64,000 nucleotides of DNA from Platynereis dumerilii (GCA_026936325.1 JAPTHN010000001.1:1178001-1242000), one strand, 5' to 3'; shown: positions 21,430 to 34,894, counted from the first letter of the stretch. The notes: generated by a model not told the origin, from the letters alone. A program made the numbers and translations.

Positions 21430-24400
21430 TAACGGCAAAAGTAATTATCTAAACTAGAAAACCCGTTGCAAGCAGGTATTTGAGCCATTTAGGCTAGGAT
21501 GTGTTTGCCTGAATATGACAGTGAAGGAGGACATAGTGGTGGCAGCACTTGCCTGTGTGCCTGGCCCAGGCTGCCACCTGGATAGCCTGACAGAAAGCAT
21601 ATGACCCAGTTCTGCACATTGATCAAAAGTTGAAGGGAAAGGTGTGAAATGAAGGCGCATTTTAGAGAAAGACGGAATAGTACAGCTACTATTGCAAAGC
21701 AAAGTAAATGTCAGTGATGTGACACATGCAACATTTGATGACGAAGGTACCATGTACTCTCAATTTCTTAGAGCGACAAGTCTACAAAAAGGTGTCCCTT
21801 GCTTTGTTGACAAAACAGGATTCTTCTTTGCGGCCATTTGAGTTTGGCCAACTTTCCTTTTAGTCTGAGGTCGAGAGTTACAGACGCAGATGCGATTAGC
21901 TTCACACCAGAGAGTACTCCAACAAGCAGGGACTCCTAAGAAGTAGTGAAAAAGCCAGCCGTCTAAGTCTTTTAGTTTAAAATGGCCAGAAAAATAGTTT
22001 TTAATCCCTCACAATTTGCAGCATTAGATAGCTTCAAAGCAGATTTAGAGCAGTATTTATTTTTTGCTTTCAGCCAAATTTTCTCTCTGGAGGCCGCAGA
22101 GGGCGCTTAGGGAAGAAAAGGTGATAGACGAATGGCTCCTTTTTTTTAAATGAAGATGGCAAGACACATACACAATATACCAACAGTCCCACACCAGCAA
22201 GTGCTGCACGATATAGACCATCCTCACTTCTCAGTGTAAGCTTATTAAGCTTACCCTCGACACAACATACACTTTTTTGTGAAGTTGTAACAAAAAGATT
22301 AACTCCAATGCGGTGTGACAGACATATATAATTAACAGTTTGAGATCTCTCAAATCGATTGAATGGATGGTTGAGTGAGTAATTGCTGCCTGCTAGTTGT
22401 TTCAATTAATTATTTCGTAGAAAACCATAAACAATTTTTCAAATATCACAGAAAAACGCTGTTAAAGGATTTTAAAACTTCAGAATTGTATAATACTTGT
22501 TGGCAGGGTGAATGAAAATTAGCCCTGCAACGGGAGGATGATATAGACCAAGACAAGGAGCTGCCAGTCATAGTGTTCACCTATAATGCACTTTCATACA
22601 TTCTGCATCAGGGCTGTTAATTTTTAAGCCCTTCGTCTTTATGTTTATTCACATTCACAAGTGAAGGTTTAACAAAGAGAGTAAATAAAAGCCAATCCAT
22701 ATCTTATGCATTTCCATTTTACAGAGACACATAACACAAAAACTTTCCATTTCATACGAAAAGCTTCCACTTCGAAATCATGCCATGCATAATCTTTATG
22801 CATAGAAGCTAATCTCAATTTAAACTGCATGCATTACAGGAAGACACTCTACAAAATGTTTAACCTAGCCCCTCTGCCATTTAGAATTATAATTACATTT
22901 CTTTAATTGCACCATCGTCATACAATATGTTTGCCATCAGAACTGCTGGCAAGGCAAAATCAATGGGAATCACAGGCGCTAAAAGAGAAGAACTTCTAAT
23001 TTTGTCTAAGCATAAATTTTGTTTTGTTACATCCCTAATTGAACTTGGTTTGTGCTTGATGTGTTTGCAGTATCCTTTAGTTTGTGGTCAAGAGTTACAG
23101 ACATAGATAATTCATTTTCTTCACGAGAGCACTCAGACCAAGAGCCATTGACTTCATCTGAGATAAAGACAAATCTTGTCTATAAGATGTTCTTTTAGAA
23201 GTTGTGAAGAGAAGTTGTATTTGTGGAAAAACCGTTGACCTGTGAATTAAAGCATAGCGTGGTGAGATCTAATTTACACCTTATGCAGGGGTTCTCATTG
23301 AAGTTGGCTTTTCAACTAATTTTCTTGCTGTTTGCTTGTTAGCAAACCGTCATAAGTACTTCAAGTAGTTCCTTTACCTCATAGCTTAATGGGAGCTTTA
23401 CATATGAATTTTATCTAAATAATAGCAATTGCATGTATACTCATGAATGTGAACATTTTCTAGGAAATATGGTATATTATTTTCACTAAGCAACATAATA
23501 AACAAGAAAAGTACCCTTAAAAAAGGGTACTGTATCGATCTTACCATTATCCTGAGGGCATGTGGCATGTAATAAAAGGTTTTGATATCTGTAAGTAGGC
23601 ATCTCTATTAAATAAATGCCCATAGAAAAAATTCCAAGCCCCTCCTCTTGTTTCATGAAAATCTTACACAACCAATGAAATGTCAAATAAAATCAAACTT
23701 CACTTATTTAAAACCTCAGTTATTTTTGCACCAAGTAAAAGTAAATTTCAGTTATTTAAAACTAATTTGCAAACACCCCCCCCCTACATAAATATATCCA
23801 GGATATGCCACTGGTTTGTTGTGATAACTGGGATTTGCATCCTTACAGCGTAATGCGCCAAAAGGCCTTTTGCGAACTTGATATTGCAAATAGAGAAAAA
23901 TGAATCAGCGCATTAAATTCAGAGGGTTTTACTTGATATATCCAGGTTTTTAAAGTTTGGAAATCGGACAATTATTGAGGTCTGTAGGCCAAGTTTTGTA
24001 TTTAGCCTCTCCGGAAAATTGACACACTTTTTAATGACGTTTTACACGGAAAAAGTTTTGCACAAGATTTTCCTAACCTTGATGAATCGATGTACTGTGC
24101 AGTATACTTACATGTAAGTTTTTTTACAGATTAAGACATCGATACAAAAACAACTCTTACTACTTTTGAAATAGAGAATCTGATGCTTACCTACTGTGAA
24201 AGGATTAAAAAATGTAAGATTAGAAAGACCATGCAGATGATGAAAACCCAGATCAGTGGCATTTGGTTTTGGACCTGAAACTGAGAAACTTAACTAGAAA
24301 GCTTGACTAATTCCTTTTTTAATCATGGAAATATCATATTTGATAGTGGCCATTAGTGGGTATGTTATTTCCGAAATAATAGGTTCCATTTCGCACAGAT

Positions 24401-25260
24401 TAAAAAATTACATTTGGAAGTATCGAGACAAACAACTTATCTTTCTATTACAAATATGGGTCAAATCTCTGCCAGCGCAAAATAATATGTTACCTAACTA
24501 CTGATTATGCTGTGAGAAAAGATATTTCCTCATGACAATGGCATCCTATGAGGAGTCCTCTGTAATCTCAAAGCCATGGAATCATTATTAGGTCATGGAG
24601 TAAGTTCATTGCAAGGTCACTGGAGTAAGACTTTTTTTTCAAGGAATAAAGAAAAGAAAAAATTGACAAGTAAATTCCCTTGTATCACTCTTAGGATGGT
24701 TAAATATTAAGAATCAGAACCTTTGTCCAATCTCGTTTTACAGAAGGTCTTATTTTGTACTTCTAAGACCCAGACTTTGAGCTGCGCTTAGCCCAGTTTT
24801 TCTTTCACTTAATCTTGTTTGATGTCTTAGTAGTGCCACAGGATAAATTAAGGACAAACTTCAAACATCAAATATAAGACCCAAACAAACATCAAAAATA
24901 AAACCCAGCACTGGGTCAGATATTAAAATTGCATCTCTGACAGAGGTCATTATTCAAAAATGCGCTCTCAATTTTGGGTGCATTCAACATTTGATGTAAA
25001 AATATCAAATACATTTCCAACCTGAGATTAATGCAATATTTGCTGATTCTGTAGCATTGGTGTGTGAATTCTCAGGAACCTGTTCCCATATGATATCAAC
25101 AGAATGTACTGTAGGAGTTGAAGGACAAATGCGAGTCAGAAAGACAGCGCACTCAGTGACCCTTTTCAAGGTAATCTGTTGGGCAAAGCCTGAAAGAGGA
25201 CAGCAGTATGCATATATGCCCCTGTGGCACACTTCTAAGAGACCTGCATAACTAATTAAT
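21430..25260. repeat. repeat-mosaic block 2 (large segmental copy 1)
   Basis: Collinear with 26050-28836. It holds B boxes at 21865 and 23081, a CTCF-like site at 22093-22106, module J (22560-22900) and module E (24230-24930). Relative to the second copy it has about 640 bp of extra sequence (about 23510-24150) that starts with the palindrome AGTACCCTT/AAGGGTACT. 24970-25250 has a counterpart at 34205-34500. Frames here are not kept between copies, so I read it as noncoding. Confidence 0.8.
22093..22106. promoter_or_regulatory. CTCF-like motif, copy 1
   Basis: GCCGCAGAGGGCGC fits the core AGRKGGCRS of the CTCF consensus fully, and 12 of 14 positions of CCASYAGRKGGCRS. It sits in a GC-rich patch and is kept in the paralogous block at 26541-26554. 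Occupancy is unknown. Confidence 0.35.
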
Positions 25261-25305
25261 TAATTAATTGATACTATTTAAATGTAATGATGTAGTGTGA
25301 GTACA

Positions 25306-25985
25306 AAATAGTACATTTTATTCTGCCTGTGTGAGGTTCTTGCATCTGTGACTGCTTTTCGATCCATAACAACTTTGACATGACAATGCCATTGATGACG
25401 ACAATGGGCCCGAGGCTCTGCTCTCGGACACAAAAAAACTCATCACACTTCAGCAAACAGAAGGCTCAGCAATGAGTCAGCACGATATATGCTTTTTCTG
25501 CTCACTGCCTCAAATATCCAATAGTCAAAAGAAGAATTGAAAGATACATAGTTATCGGATGGACAAGTAATATGGTGATGCCATATATCAAAGGGAATGA
25601 TGCGACTGTTCTTTCAGTGTGTTACAAGAAGATCTTTCTAAGACTTCTCAGCAGATCAGTCAGCTACATTTACAGTAGGCATGTAAGGCATTGTATGGGT
25701 CATGCAATGACATGTACACTGTCCAGCAGGTAAAACCATGAAGTTAGGCCCCACCTGCTATTATGTGCCACTGCACAAGACATTGCGTGCATTAAACATT
25801 TGTTGTTAAAACTGCAGCAAGACAGCTTGTATGTTTGAAAAACAAAGGCTACAATGAGAGCAAGCAAAATACCACACCAAATTATAGTGGAAATAAAAAC
25901 AGTATCAATGAGACATCTTGTCAAATGAATTACATACTTTTCAATTAATTTACAATGCTTTGCAAAAATGTCAATACCTACAACT
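25306..25985. repeat. left arm of a long inverted duplication
   Basis: Reverse-complement match to 31872-32577 over about 680 bp with small indels, including the GC-richer patch CCCGAGGCTCTGCTCTCGGA. The spacer is about 5.9 kb. Small frames occur in both arms but run through the repeat without codon-biased conservation. Confidence 0.85.
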
Positions 25986-26049
25986 TACTCTGTAGGCAGA
26001 CTAGTTGTGTAACAGTACCTTTATTTGACACCCTGAAATCGAAATAGGT

Positions 26050-28836
26050 CAAATTGCCCAAACGGTAAAGGCTAATCATTCAATTTTGGGGGTGGAGGAG
26101 GCCTTGACGTATTCCTTGACGGAAATTATTTTATTTCGGGGTAACGGCAACAGTAATTATTTATTAGCTACTATAGATAACAGACTCTCCTTTTAAAAAA
26201 GTACCATGTACTCTCAATTTCTGAGAGCAACAAGTCTACAAAAAGGTGTCCCTTGCATTGTTGACAAGACAGGATTCTTCTTTGCAGCCATTTGTGTTCG
26301 ACCAACTTAGCAACTTCCTTTTGGTCTGAGGTCGAGAGTTACAGACGCAGTCACATGGATTCGATTAGCTTCACACCAGAGAGTACTCCAACAAGCAAGG
26401 CCAGCCGTTTAACTTCTTTTCAGTTTAAAATGGCCAGAAACATAGTTTTAAATCCTTCACAATTTGCAGCATTAGACAGCTTCAAAGCAGATTTAGAGCA
26501 GTAGTTATTTTTTGCTTTCAGCCAAGTTTTCTCTCTGGAGGCCGCAGAGGGCGCTTAGGGAAGAAAAGGTGATAGACGAATGGCTCCTTTTTTTTAAATG
26601 AAGATGGCAAGTCTCACACACAATATACCAACAGTCCTACACCAGCAAGTGCTGCACGTGCACGATATAGACCATCCTCACTTCTCAGTGTGAGCTTATT
26701 AAGCTTGTCCTGACCACAACATGCACTTTTTTGTGAAGTTGTAACAAAAAGATTAACTCAACTCCGGTGTGACAGACATAATTAACAGTTGGAGATCTAA
26801 CAAAGCTATTGAATGGATGGTTTAGTGTGCAATTGTTGCCTGCTGGTTGTTTCAATTACTTTCTTTGCAGAAAACTATAAACAATTATTCAAATAACACC
26901 GGAAAAAAGCTGTTATGTAAAGGATTTGAAAACCTCAGAACTTGTTGGCAGGGTGCCCTGCAATGGGAGGATGATATAGACCAAGACAAGGAGCTCTGCC
27001 AGTCATAATGTTCACCAATGCACTTTCACACATTCTGCAGCAGGGCTGTTATTTGGTTAAGCCCTCCGTCTTTATGGTTATTCACTTTCACAAGTGAAGG
27101 ATAAACAGAGAGAGTAAATAAAAGCCAAATCCATATCTAAGACTTATGCATTTTCCATTTTACAGATACACGTAACACAAAAGCTTTCCATTTCAAAGGA
27201 AAAGCTAGCACTTTGAAATCATGCCATGCATAATCTTGATGCATAGAAGCTAATCTCAATTTTTAACTGCCTTCTCCCAACTATTTAGAATTTAAATTAT
27301 ATTTCTTTAATTGTGCCATCGTCATACAATATGTTTGCCATCAGAACTGCTGGCAAGGCAAAATCAATGGGAATCACAGGCGCTGAAAGAGAAGAACTTC
27401 TAATTTTGTCTCAGCATAAATTTTGTTTTCTTACTTCCCTAATTGAACTTGGTTTGTACTTGATGTGTTTGCAGTATCCTTCAGTTTGTGGTCAAGAGTT
27501 ACAGACATAGATAATTCATTTTCTTCACGGATGAGCACTCAGACCAAGAGCCATTGACTTCATCTGAGATAAAGACAAATCCAGTCTCCAATATGTTCTT
27601 TTTATTTAGAAGTTGTAGAAGCCGTCAAAAAGATGTTTTTCTCCATCAAGTTTGTGGAAGAACTGTCTGTTGACTTGAAGAGCGTGGTTGAACTTAATTT
27701 TCACTATATAGGAGTTCTCATAGAAGTTGACTTTCAACTAATTTTTCTTGCTGTTTCATCGAGGCAAACTCTTTTAAGTAACCTTTATACTCTAACTGGT
27801 TCTTTAACCTCGTAGCTTAATGGTAACTTTATACAAATTTTTTGTCGAAATATTGCAATTGTGTTCTCAGGAATGTGAACATTTTCTAGCAAATTTGGTA
27901 TTATGTTCACTCAGCAACAGAATAATGAAAGAACTCCAACAAATTTTGAAATAGAGAATCTGATGATTACTGGTAATTTGTGTGAAAGGAAAAGGAAATT
28001 GAAGATCAATTTAAAAACGCCATGTAGATGATGAAAACCCTATTACCGGATCAGTTGCATGAGGATATGGACCTCAAACTGAGAAACTTAAGTAGAAAGC
28101 ATGACCAATTCCTTTTTCAATCATGGAAATATCATGTTTGATAGTGGGTATGTTATTTCTAAAATAATAGGTTCCATTTTGCTCAGATTAAAAACTTACA
28201 TTTGGAAGTATTCAGACAAACAACTTATCTTTCAATTACAAATATGGGTCAAATCTCTGCCAGCGCAAAATAATATGTTACCTAACTACTGATTATGCTG
28301 TGAGAAAACTTTCCTCATGGCAATGTCATCCTATGAGGAGTCCTCTGTAATCTCAAAGCCATGGAATCATTATTAGGTCATGGAGTAAGTTCATTGCAAG
28401 GTCACTGGAGTAAGACTTTTTTTTCAAGGAAGTAAGAACAGAAAAATTGACAAGTAGGTAAATTCCCTTGTATCACTTTTAGGATGGTTAAATATTAAGA
28501 CTCAGAACCTTTGGCCAATCTTGTATTAGAGAAGGTCTTATTTTGTACTTCTATGTCCCAAACTTTAAGCTGCGATTAGCCCAGTTTTTCTTTCACTTAA
28601 TCTTGTTTGATGTCTTAGTAGTGCCGCAGGATAAAGAAAGGAGTAGCGCCGCAGGATAAGTGAAGGACAAAAGATCAAAAATAAAACCCAAACAAACATC
28701 AAATATAAAACCAAGCACTGAGTCAGATATAAAAATGGCATTTCTGGTAGAGGTTATTATTCACAAAATTCGCTCTCAATTTGGGGTGCATTCAACATTT
28801 TGTGTAAAAATAACAGATCCATTTCCAACCTGAAAT
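26050..28836. repeat. repeat-mosaic block 3 (large segmental copy 2)
   Basis: Collinear copy of 21430-24960. B boxes at 26325 and 27484, CTCF-like site at 26541, module J at 26990-27310, module E at 28020-28800. It is shorter than copy 1 because the 23510-24150 segment is absent. Confidence 0.8.
26541..26554. promoter_or_regulatory. CTCF-like motif, copy 2
   Basis: Identical GCCGCAGAGGGCGC with the same flanks (TCTCTCTGGAG / TTAGGGAAG) as the first copy. Confidence 0.35.
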
Positions 28837-28838
28837 TA

Positions 28839-29134
28839 CAGTCTTTCACTTTGATAAAGAAAAAATGAGGACCAGTTCACTGAAAAATGCACTGATAGCT
28901 GATGAAGTGTCATCTTCTCTACTTTCAGCATGGGAAACATAGAGGCAGTTTGATTAGTCATGATCAAGAGAAGGCCATTTGGCTTGTCATAACATGATAA
29001 CTGATTTTGGATTGAAAATCAGATGCATTATCCTTTCGTTTGGTTGTCAGTAACAAGCGGGATAATTCTCCTTATATCAAATTAACATTTAAGTATTGGG
29101 TATAATCATGATAAATCATCAGTACAGGGTGACC
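28839..29134. mobile_element. truncated MITE, family C, copy 2
   Basis: The left end is intact after TA at 28837-28838. The right end is replaced at about 29134 by CAGGGTGACCCACC, a sequence that follows another partial family C copy at 32705. Those bases may be the terminus of a second TA-targeting element. Confidence 0.65.
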
Positions 29135-31870
29135 CACCCCAACTTGTGCATGACTTTAACATTTTACCAAAGACAACAAAAATGAGACAGGTAATTTTTG
29201 AAAACATATTTGTCTAATTGGTCGTAATGGCTGTTAAATAAAGTGAGTCATAAGTCTCTGCAGCAATTCTATCAAAAATGAAAGTCAAGTGAAAATGTGT
29301 CGCTGTTTTATTTTGTGCCAACAAATGTGCTGAAAAGAATTCAAACGTCACAGTCGTTTTCCTGATGTCAGGTGAGCTCAGAATGCCCACTGGGTATAAA
29401 GTAAAGGTACTGTTACCCAGCTACTCTGCCTAATAATGACAGGGGGGATGATAATCCTGAAAATTTGCGGGGACGCCTTCACAAGTTGCTCATTGCCTCC
29501 AGAATGGAGACAAATTTTACCAAATTTAATTTCATGGCTTATTCTGCCTGCTACTGGCCAAAATGTCAAACCGCGTCTTTTTAAATGTCGAAAATAGTAT
29601 TTTCCATCAGAACTTGAAAAGTATTGATTTTAAGTCATATAAATGTATTGACATTGAATAGGAAATAGGGTATTCCGAACATTTTGGTGTATATTTCAAC
29701 TTTCTAGGTGCAGTGGTTCTTGAGATATGGACATTTATATGGTCCATTTTAAAAGAAGTTTCTTAAAAATCCCAAAACATCAATTATTGTTTGAGTCAGG
29801 CAATGACAAGAATTTAGATTGTGGACGGTGGACCTGGATCTTGAAAATATCTCTGACTTCATCAAGAAATAGAAAGTTACAGATAGTGAATTGCAAGTCA
29901 GTATCACTTGTATCAGCAACTTGCACATTCGAAGACTGCCAATACTGACAGCTTGAAGTAGATGGAAAGGAGAAGAAATTGGTGATAGCCCTATCAGAGG
30001 TTGTGTGGAAAAGGACTGTGTCTCTGCCACTCCTTAGCTGTACTTTCACAAACAGAATGTAAAATCATTTGTGATTTAGTGTAGTGATAGTTTCCCATGC
30101 CAAAATAATCACTTGGAGGTATAGAAAAAACAGAAAGAGGAGTATTTTTTGCATTAATCACAAAATTTTACATTTGTTTCAGATTCATATATGTAATCAT
30201 TCCCACAATGTGCCCCCCAGAATGGCATGAATCTGAATGGCAGATCCATATAAAATGCAATAATTTTGTTTAGATAACTTATATATATACTGCAAATCAA
30301 TGAAAATAGTAATGGATGATTTTGCAATAGTCATGGCGTTCTTTGTAAACCATGGGATTCACAGTGACAGATATTAGGTCTGGGAATTGGTGTAGTCCTG
30401 ATGATTTTGCTCTGGCTTGGATAATTTGTAATTAGATATGTCATAGCTAAATTTTGATCATCATCATAATAGTGTCACCGTTACTGCTGACATTTACTAT
30501 TTCCAAAAAGTCGCGAGAAAGTACAGATCAATGATTCTGATGGCTTTCTTCCCTTCTACACATACAAGTCTTAATATAATTATGATAGTGATTACCATTT
30601 TTCAAATAGTTACTAAATATTTTGGCAGACCTTCACTTGCTGTATCACACACCTATAATTATCACATTTCTCAGTGTTAGTATATACCAGTCCAGTAGGC
30701 CTATTTGCACTGTGAATAAAAAAAAAAAGATTGTCTGATACCAGACAATAGTTGTACAATATGATATATGTCAGTTCTTTGAATTGTCTAACTGGACAAT
30801 TGAGTTGTTCAAATCTTTTTGGTGTCCTAAAGGATTTGGAGTTTTGGGCTCTTGAACAAATACCATTTCCAAATGGACACGGATTAATTTTCAATATTGA
30901 AATTTATGATTTTTATTTTGTTGCACTTCTACTTCAGAATCAACGGGTTTTTCCTGCCTATACATGCTCCAAGTTTTGTGCTCCATAACTTATGATTTTG
31001 CTGCAACTTTTCAGTTTGTTCTTGTATTAGTGATGCAAGTATGAAGTTTCTCCTCTAAAATTAAAATTCAAAATGGTCAGTGTCAGTACACTTCGTGAAT
31101 TTTTGTTACTTCTCGGAAGCACAGACTAATAGAAATTTTAAAATATTAATCCACATGCAGTTATCAAGACTTCCACTTCACCATGCATGCAGGTTACAAA
31201 ATAAGTTTAACTTCCAGGTTTAGTCATTTATTTACACCACTTTTGTAATTCATTATTTACCAATTAAAAATATTTAAGTGCACATCATTCCTAAATAACG
31301 GACATTCACTTACGTACAGATTTAGCTCGATTATTTCAGTTGGACCCTTACTGATTGGCGAATCAATAAAACATTTATATGAGTGTACTTGCTGGGGATA
31401 ATGCATTTCCAAGCTGAGGCTTTCCTTAACATGATCTACTGTCTACACAGTGTCATTGGTTTCCTGAAAATGACTAGTTATAATTTTGGTCATTATTTTC
31501 ATTCCATGTCTTTGATTGTTTCGTAATCATATAATTTAAAAGAATAAAATAAATATTTATCAGATCTTCGTGTTTGTCACAGACTGTAAGTTTTGGTATG
31601 CAAATGAAAGCTCTCTTGACACTCTGTTTAATGGTGTTATTTTCTACTTCCTATCTTTAAACATGTTACAACTAACAAAGACCGCGAATTGGCGAAATTT
31701 CACAAAAACTTCGCTTTTCATGTCATACGAAAGTGCCAGTAGCAGCTAGAAGCAGGTCCGAAATCCAGAAATTTCGGTATGGATGGACTTTTAGAACTAT
31801 AAAGATTGATTTGGAGGCGTCCCCACATGGGCCCAGCGAAAAAGCCATTTTATCATCCCCCCCTACAAAT
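29135..31870. other. largely single-copy stretch
   Basis: Apart from the exon-like frame at 29780-30037, I see no gene or recognised repeat here. A small dyad (CAGATTCATATATG ... GGCATGAATCTG) lies at 30180-30235. Confidence 0.4.
29780..30037 (-). CDS. exon-like open frame, unknown
   Basis: On the minus strand an 85-codon open frame starts directly at a possible acceptor (GTACAG|CTAAGG, after a T-rich stretch) and ends in TGA at 29780. It begins LRSGRDTVLFHTTSD and includes DLQFTICNFLFLDEVRDIF. Composition is protein-like but no domain is recognised. There is no upstream exon partner and no polyadenylation signal nearby, and a second long frame overlaps it on the same strand. It may be a terminal exon or chance. 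Confidence 0.25.
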   Translation of the reverse strand, partial: LRSGRDTVLFHTTSDRAITNFFSFPSTSSCQYWQSSNVQVADTSDTDLQFTICNFLFLDEVRDIFKIQVHRPQSKFLSLPDSNNN

Positions 31871-31871
31871 G

Positions 31872-32577
31872 AAGTTTGTAGGTATTGACATTTTTGCAAA
31901 GCATTGTAAATTAACTTACAAGTATATTATTTACTTTCAAACAAGAAGTCTCATTGATACTATCTTTATTTCCACTATAATTTGTTGTGGTATTTTGCTT
32001 GCTCTAAATATAGCCAATTTTTTCAAACGTGCAAGCTGTCTTGATACAGTTTTTTAAATGACAAATGTAATGCACGCAATATCTTGTGCAGTGGTATATA
32101 ATAGCAGGTGGGGCCTTACTTCATGGTTTTACCTGCTGGACAGTGTACATGTCATTGCATGACCCTTACAATGCCTTACATGTCTACTGTAAATGTAGCT
32201 GACTGATCTGATGAGAAGTCTTAGATCTTCTGCTTAACTTTACTTAGTAATGTAACACACTGAAAGAACACTCACATCATTCCCTTTGATATATGGCATC
32301 ACCATATTACTTATTGTCCATCCGATAACTATGTATCTTTCAATTCTTCTTTTGACTGAGTGACTATTGGATATTTGAGGCAGTGAGCAGAAAAAGCATA
32401 TGTCATGCTGACTCACTGCTGAGCCTTCTGTTTGCTGAAGAGTGATGAGTTTTTTTGTGTCCGAGAGCAGAGCCTCGGGCCCATTGTCGTCATCAATGGC
32501 ATTGTCATGTCAAAGTTGTTATGGATCGAAAAGCAGTCACAGACGCAAGAACCTCACACATGCAGAATAAAATGTAC
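31872..32577. repeat. right arm of the long inverted duplication
   Basis: Inverted copy of 25306-25985. The match resumes weakly beyond the right end (CACCAATGCTACAG at 32583 against CTGTAGCATTGGTG near 25050), so one arm has lost about 240 bp. Confidence 0.85.
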
Positions 32578-32643
32578 TATGCACCAATGCTACAGAAACG
32601 GCAAATATTGTATTACAGATATCGTATTACAGCCTGTCACTTT

Positions 32644-32705
32644 GATGCCGAAAAAGAGTGTAATTTTGCACTGTGAAAATGGAACTTTGTGTGTTATCAT
32701 ACAGG
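32644..32705. mobile_element. fragment of MITE family C
   Basis: It keeps the family C left terminus (TACAGCCTGTCACTTTGAT) and the TTTTGCACTGTGAAAATGG segment, then joins TACAGGGTGACCCACC as at 29134. Confidence 0.55.
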
Positions 32706-33509
32706 GTGACCCACCTCAACTTGTGCATTGATGTTGTAACCAATACCAGCAATTTCCTTGGGTCTATACCAATGATGGGTGGGCAAAAGTGTTGTTACCA
32801 CTCATAATAAGCATTAGAATGGCTTAATCTTACACGGGAATATCACCGATCACTTTCAAATTGAGCATTGATGTGTGTATCTGCCACTTTATTAATTGTT
32901 CCAATAATGCACACAATTAATCTTACATCTCCAAGAAAAATGACTTGGCTTAGACTTCTAGGCCAAATGACATGGTGAATTTGTTGAGGGGAATCTTCCA
33001 CACCTGGTAGTATTGAAGAACCACGTGTTTTCATCACAAATGTTGGTCAAAATAAGACTAGATTTTGAGGTATGGAAATTTGTGACTTTCCAGATGTCAC
33101 CAAAAATAGATTTTTGTGGAAGTGTTTCTATAATTTTTCTCTTTTCGTTTAAAACCTGGGTGTCATGTTTTACGTTTCTAATGACTCTGATAATCATAAT
33201 AACTTACTATTTTGTGTTGGCAATCAATTGACTGTCGGTTTTGCTAATTGTTTTGCCATATTTTGACTTGTTTGTCTCCGATAGGTTGCAATTCTAAATT
33301 TGCTGACTTGATAACATACACTGGACTCTAAAATCACAAACATAATCCATTGCCTTCCCTAAGAACCTCCTTTTGCATATCAAAGTCATTCCAGGCAGTT
33401 TTGGATTATTTTGTTGTTTACCAGACTGAACAAGTTAAGCACTTCAAGTGACAAACCCCAATAGATCCTCCCAGTAGTTCATGTCAAGCCTATGAATATT
33501 TATATGTCA
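32706..33509. other. unassigned sequence
   Basis: Nothing recognised; short frames on both strands only. Confidence 0.4.
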
Positions 33510-34860
33510 GTCAGCTTTGCAGGTGTGCCAATTACCAGATCAGTTGCATGAGGTTATGAACCTCAAACGGTAAAAAGCAAGACCAGTTCCTTTTTTAATC
33601 ATGGAAATATCATGTTTGATCGTTGGTATGTAATTTCCAAAATAATATGTTCCATTTTGCACAGATTAAAAACTTACATTTGGAAGTATTCAGACAAAAT
33701 AATTATCTTTCAATTACAAAAGTGGGTCAAATCTCCGCCAGAGCAAAACAGCATAACCTAACCACAGATTATGCTGTAAAGCAAAAACTTTCCTTACGGC
33801 AATGGCATCCTATGATGAGTTTTCTGTAATCCGATCCATTGGGTATATAAAGAAATGAGAACAGGAAAATTTGCTGGTTAATTCCCCTGAGATCATGTGC
33901 AGTATCACTTTAAGGATGGTTAAATATTAAGATTCAGAACCTTTGTCCAATCTTGTCTTACAGAAGGTCTTATTTTGTACTTCTGAGACCCAGACTTTAA
34001 GCTGCGCTTAGCCCAGTTTTTCTTTTGCTTATATTATTAATCTTGTTTGATGTCTTAGTAGTGCCGCAGGATAAATGAAGGACAAACTTCAAAGACCAAA
34101 AATAAAACCCAAACCAACATCAAAATTAAAACCACGCACTGGGTCAGATATCAAAATGGCATCTCTGATAGAGGTCAATATTCACAAAAATGCTCTCTCA
34201 ATTTGGGGTGCATTCAACATTTTATGTAAAAATAACAGATCCATTTTCAACCTGAAATTAATACAATCGCTGATTCTGTAGCATTGGTGCCTGAATTCTC
34301 AAGAACCTGTTCCACATGATATCAACAGAATGTATTGTAGGAGTTGAAGGACAAATGCGAGTCAGGAAGACAGTGCACTCAGTGACCTTTTTCAAGGTAA
34401 TCTGTTGGGCAAAGCCTAAAAGACATCAGCCTGAAAAAAGGTCATTGCAAAAATGCTGATGCACTTGTGGCGCACTTCTAAGACACCTGCATAATTAATT
34501 AATTGATAGTACTATTTAAATAAGTACAAAATAGTACATTTTAATCTGCCTGTGTGAGCAGCTCAAACTCAAAGCTCAAACTCAAAGCCAAATAGGGTGC
34601 CAAATTGACACTCCTATCATTCTTGACATCAAGATTTAAATTGGAGATTTGAGTCGGGAAGACAGTGCACTCAGTGACCTTTTTCAAGGTAATCTGTTGG
34701 GCAAAGCCTAAAAGAGGACATCAGCCTGAAAAAATGTCATTGCAAAAATGCTGATGCACTTGTGGCGGCGGTGTGGCGCACTTCTAAGACACCTGCATAA
34801 TTAATTAATTAATTAATTGATGGTACTATTTAAATGTAATGATGTAATGTGAGTAAAAAA
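33510..34860. repeat. repeat-mosaic block 4
   Basis: Third copy of module E (33530-34250) plus the segment paralogous to 24970-25250. The part from about 34366 to 34520 is tandemly repeated at about 34655-34830 (shared CAAGGTAATCTGTTGGGC and ATGCTGATGCACTTGTGGCG). Confidence 0.75.
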
Positions 34861-34894
34861 TAGTACGTTAGACTCTGTCTGCATTGTTGGGCAT

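Noticed and set aside
22070-22405. 111-codon minus-strand frame
   Set aside because: The paralogous block at 26530-26860 has frame-changing indels in the same stretch, so there is no protein-level conservation.
23811-23830. ATATGCCACTGG as the right end of a hAT element
   Set aside because: A matching left terminus and an 8-bp duplication were not found, so the end alone is not enough.
25274-32731. Matching small frames in the arms of the inverted duplication (60 codons at 25274-25456, 99 codons at 32432-32731)
   Set aside because: They match only because the DNA is duplicated. Differences are not biased to third positions and a second frame is equally open.
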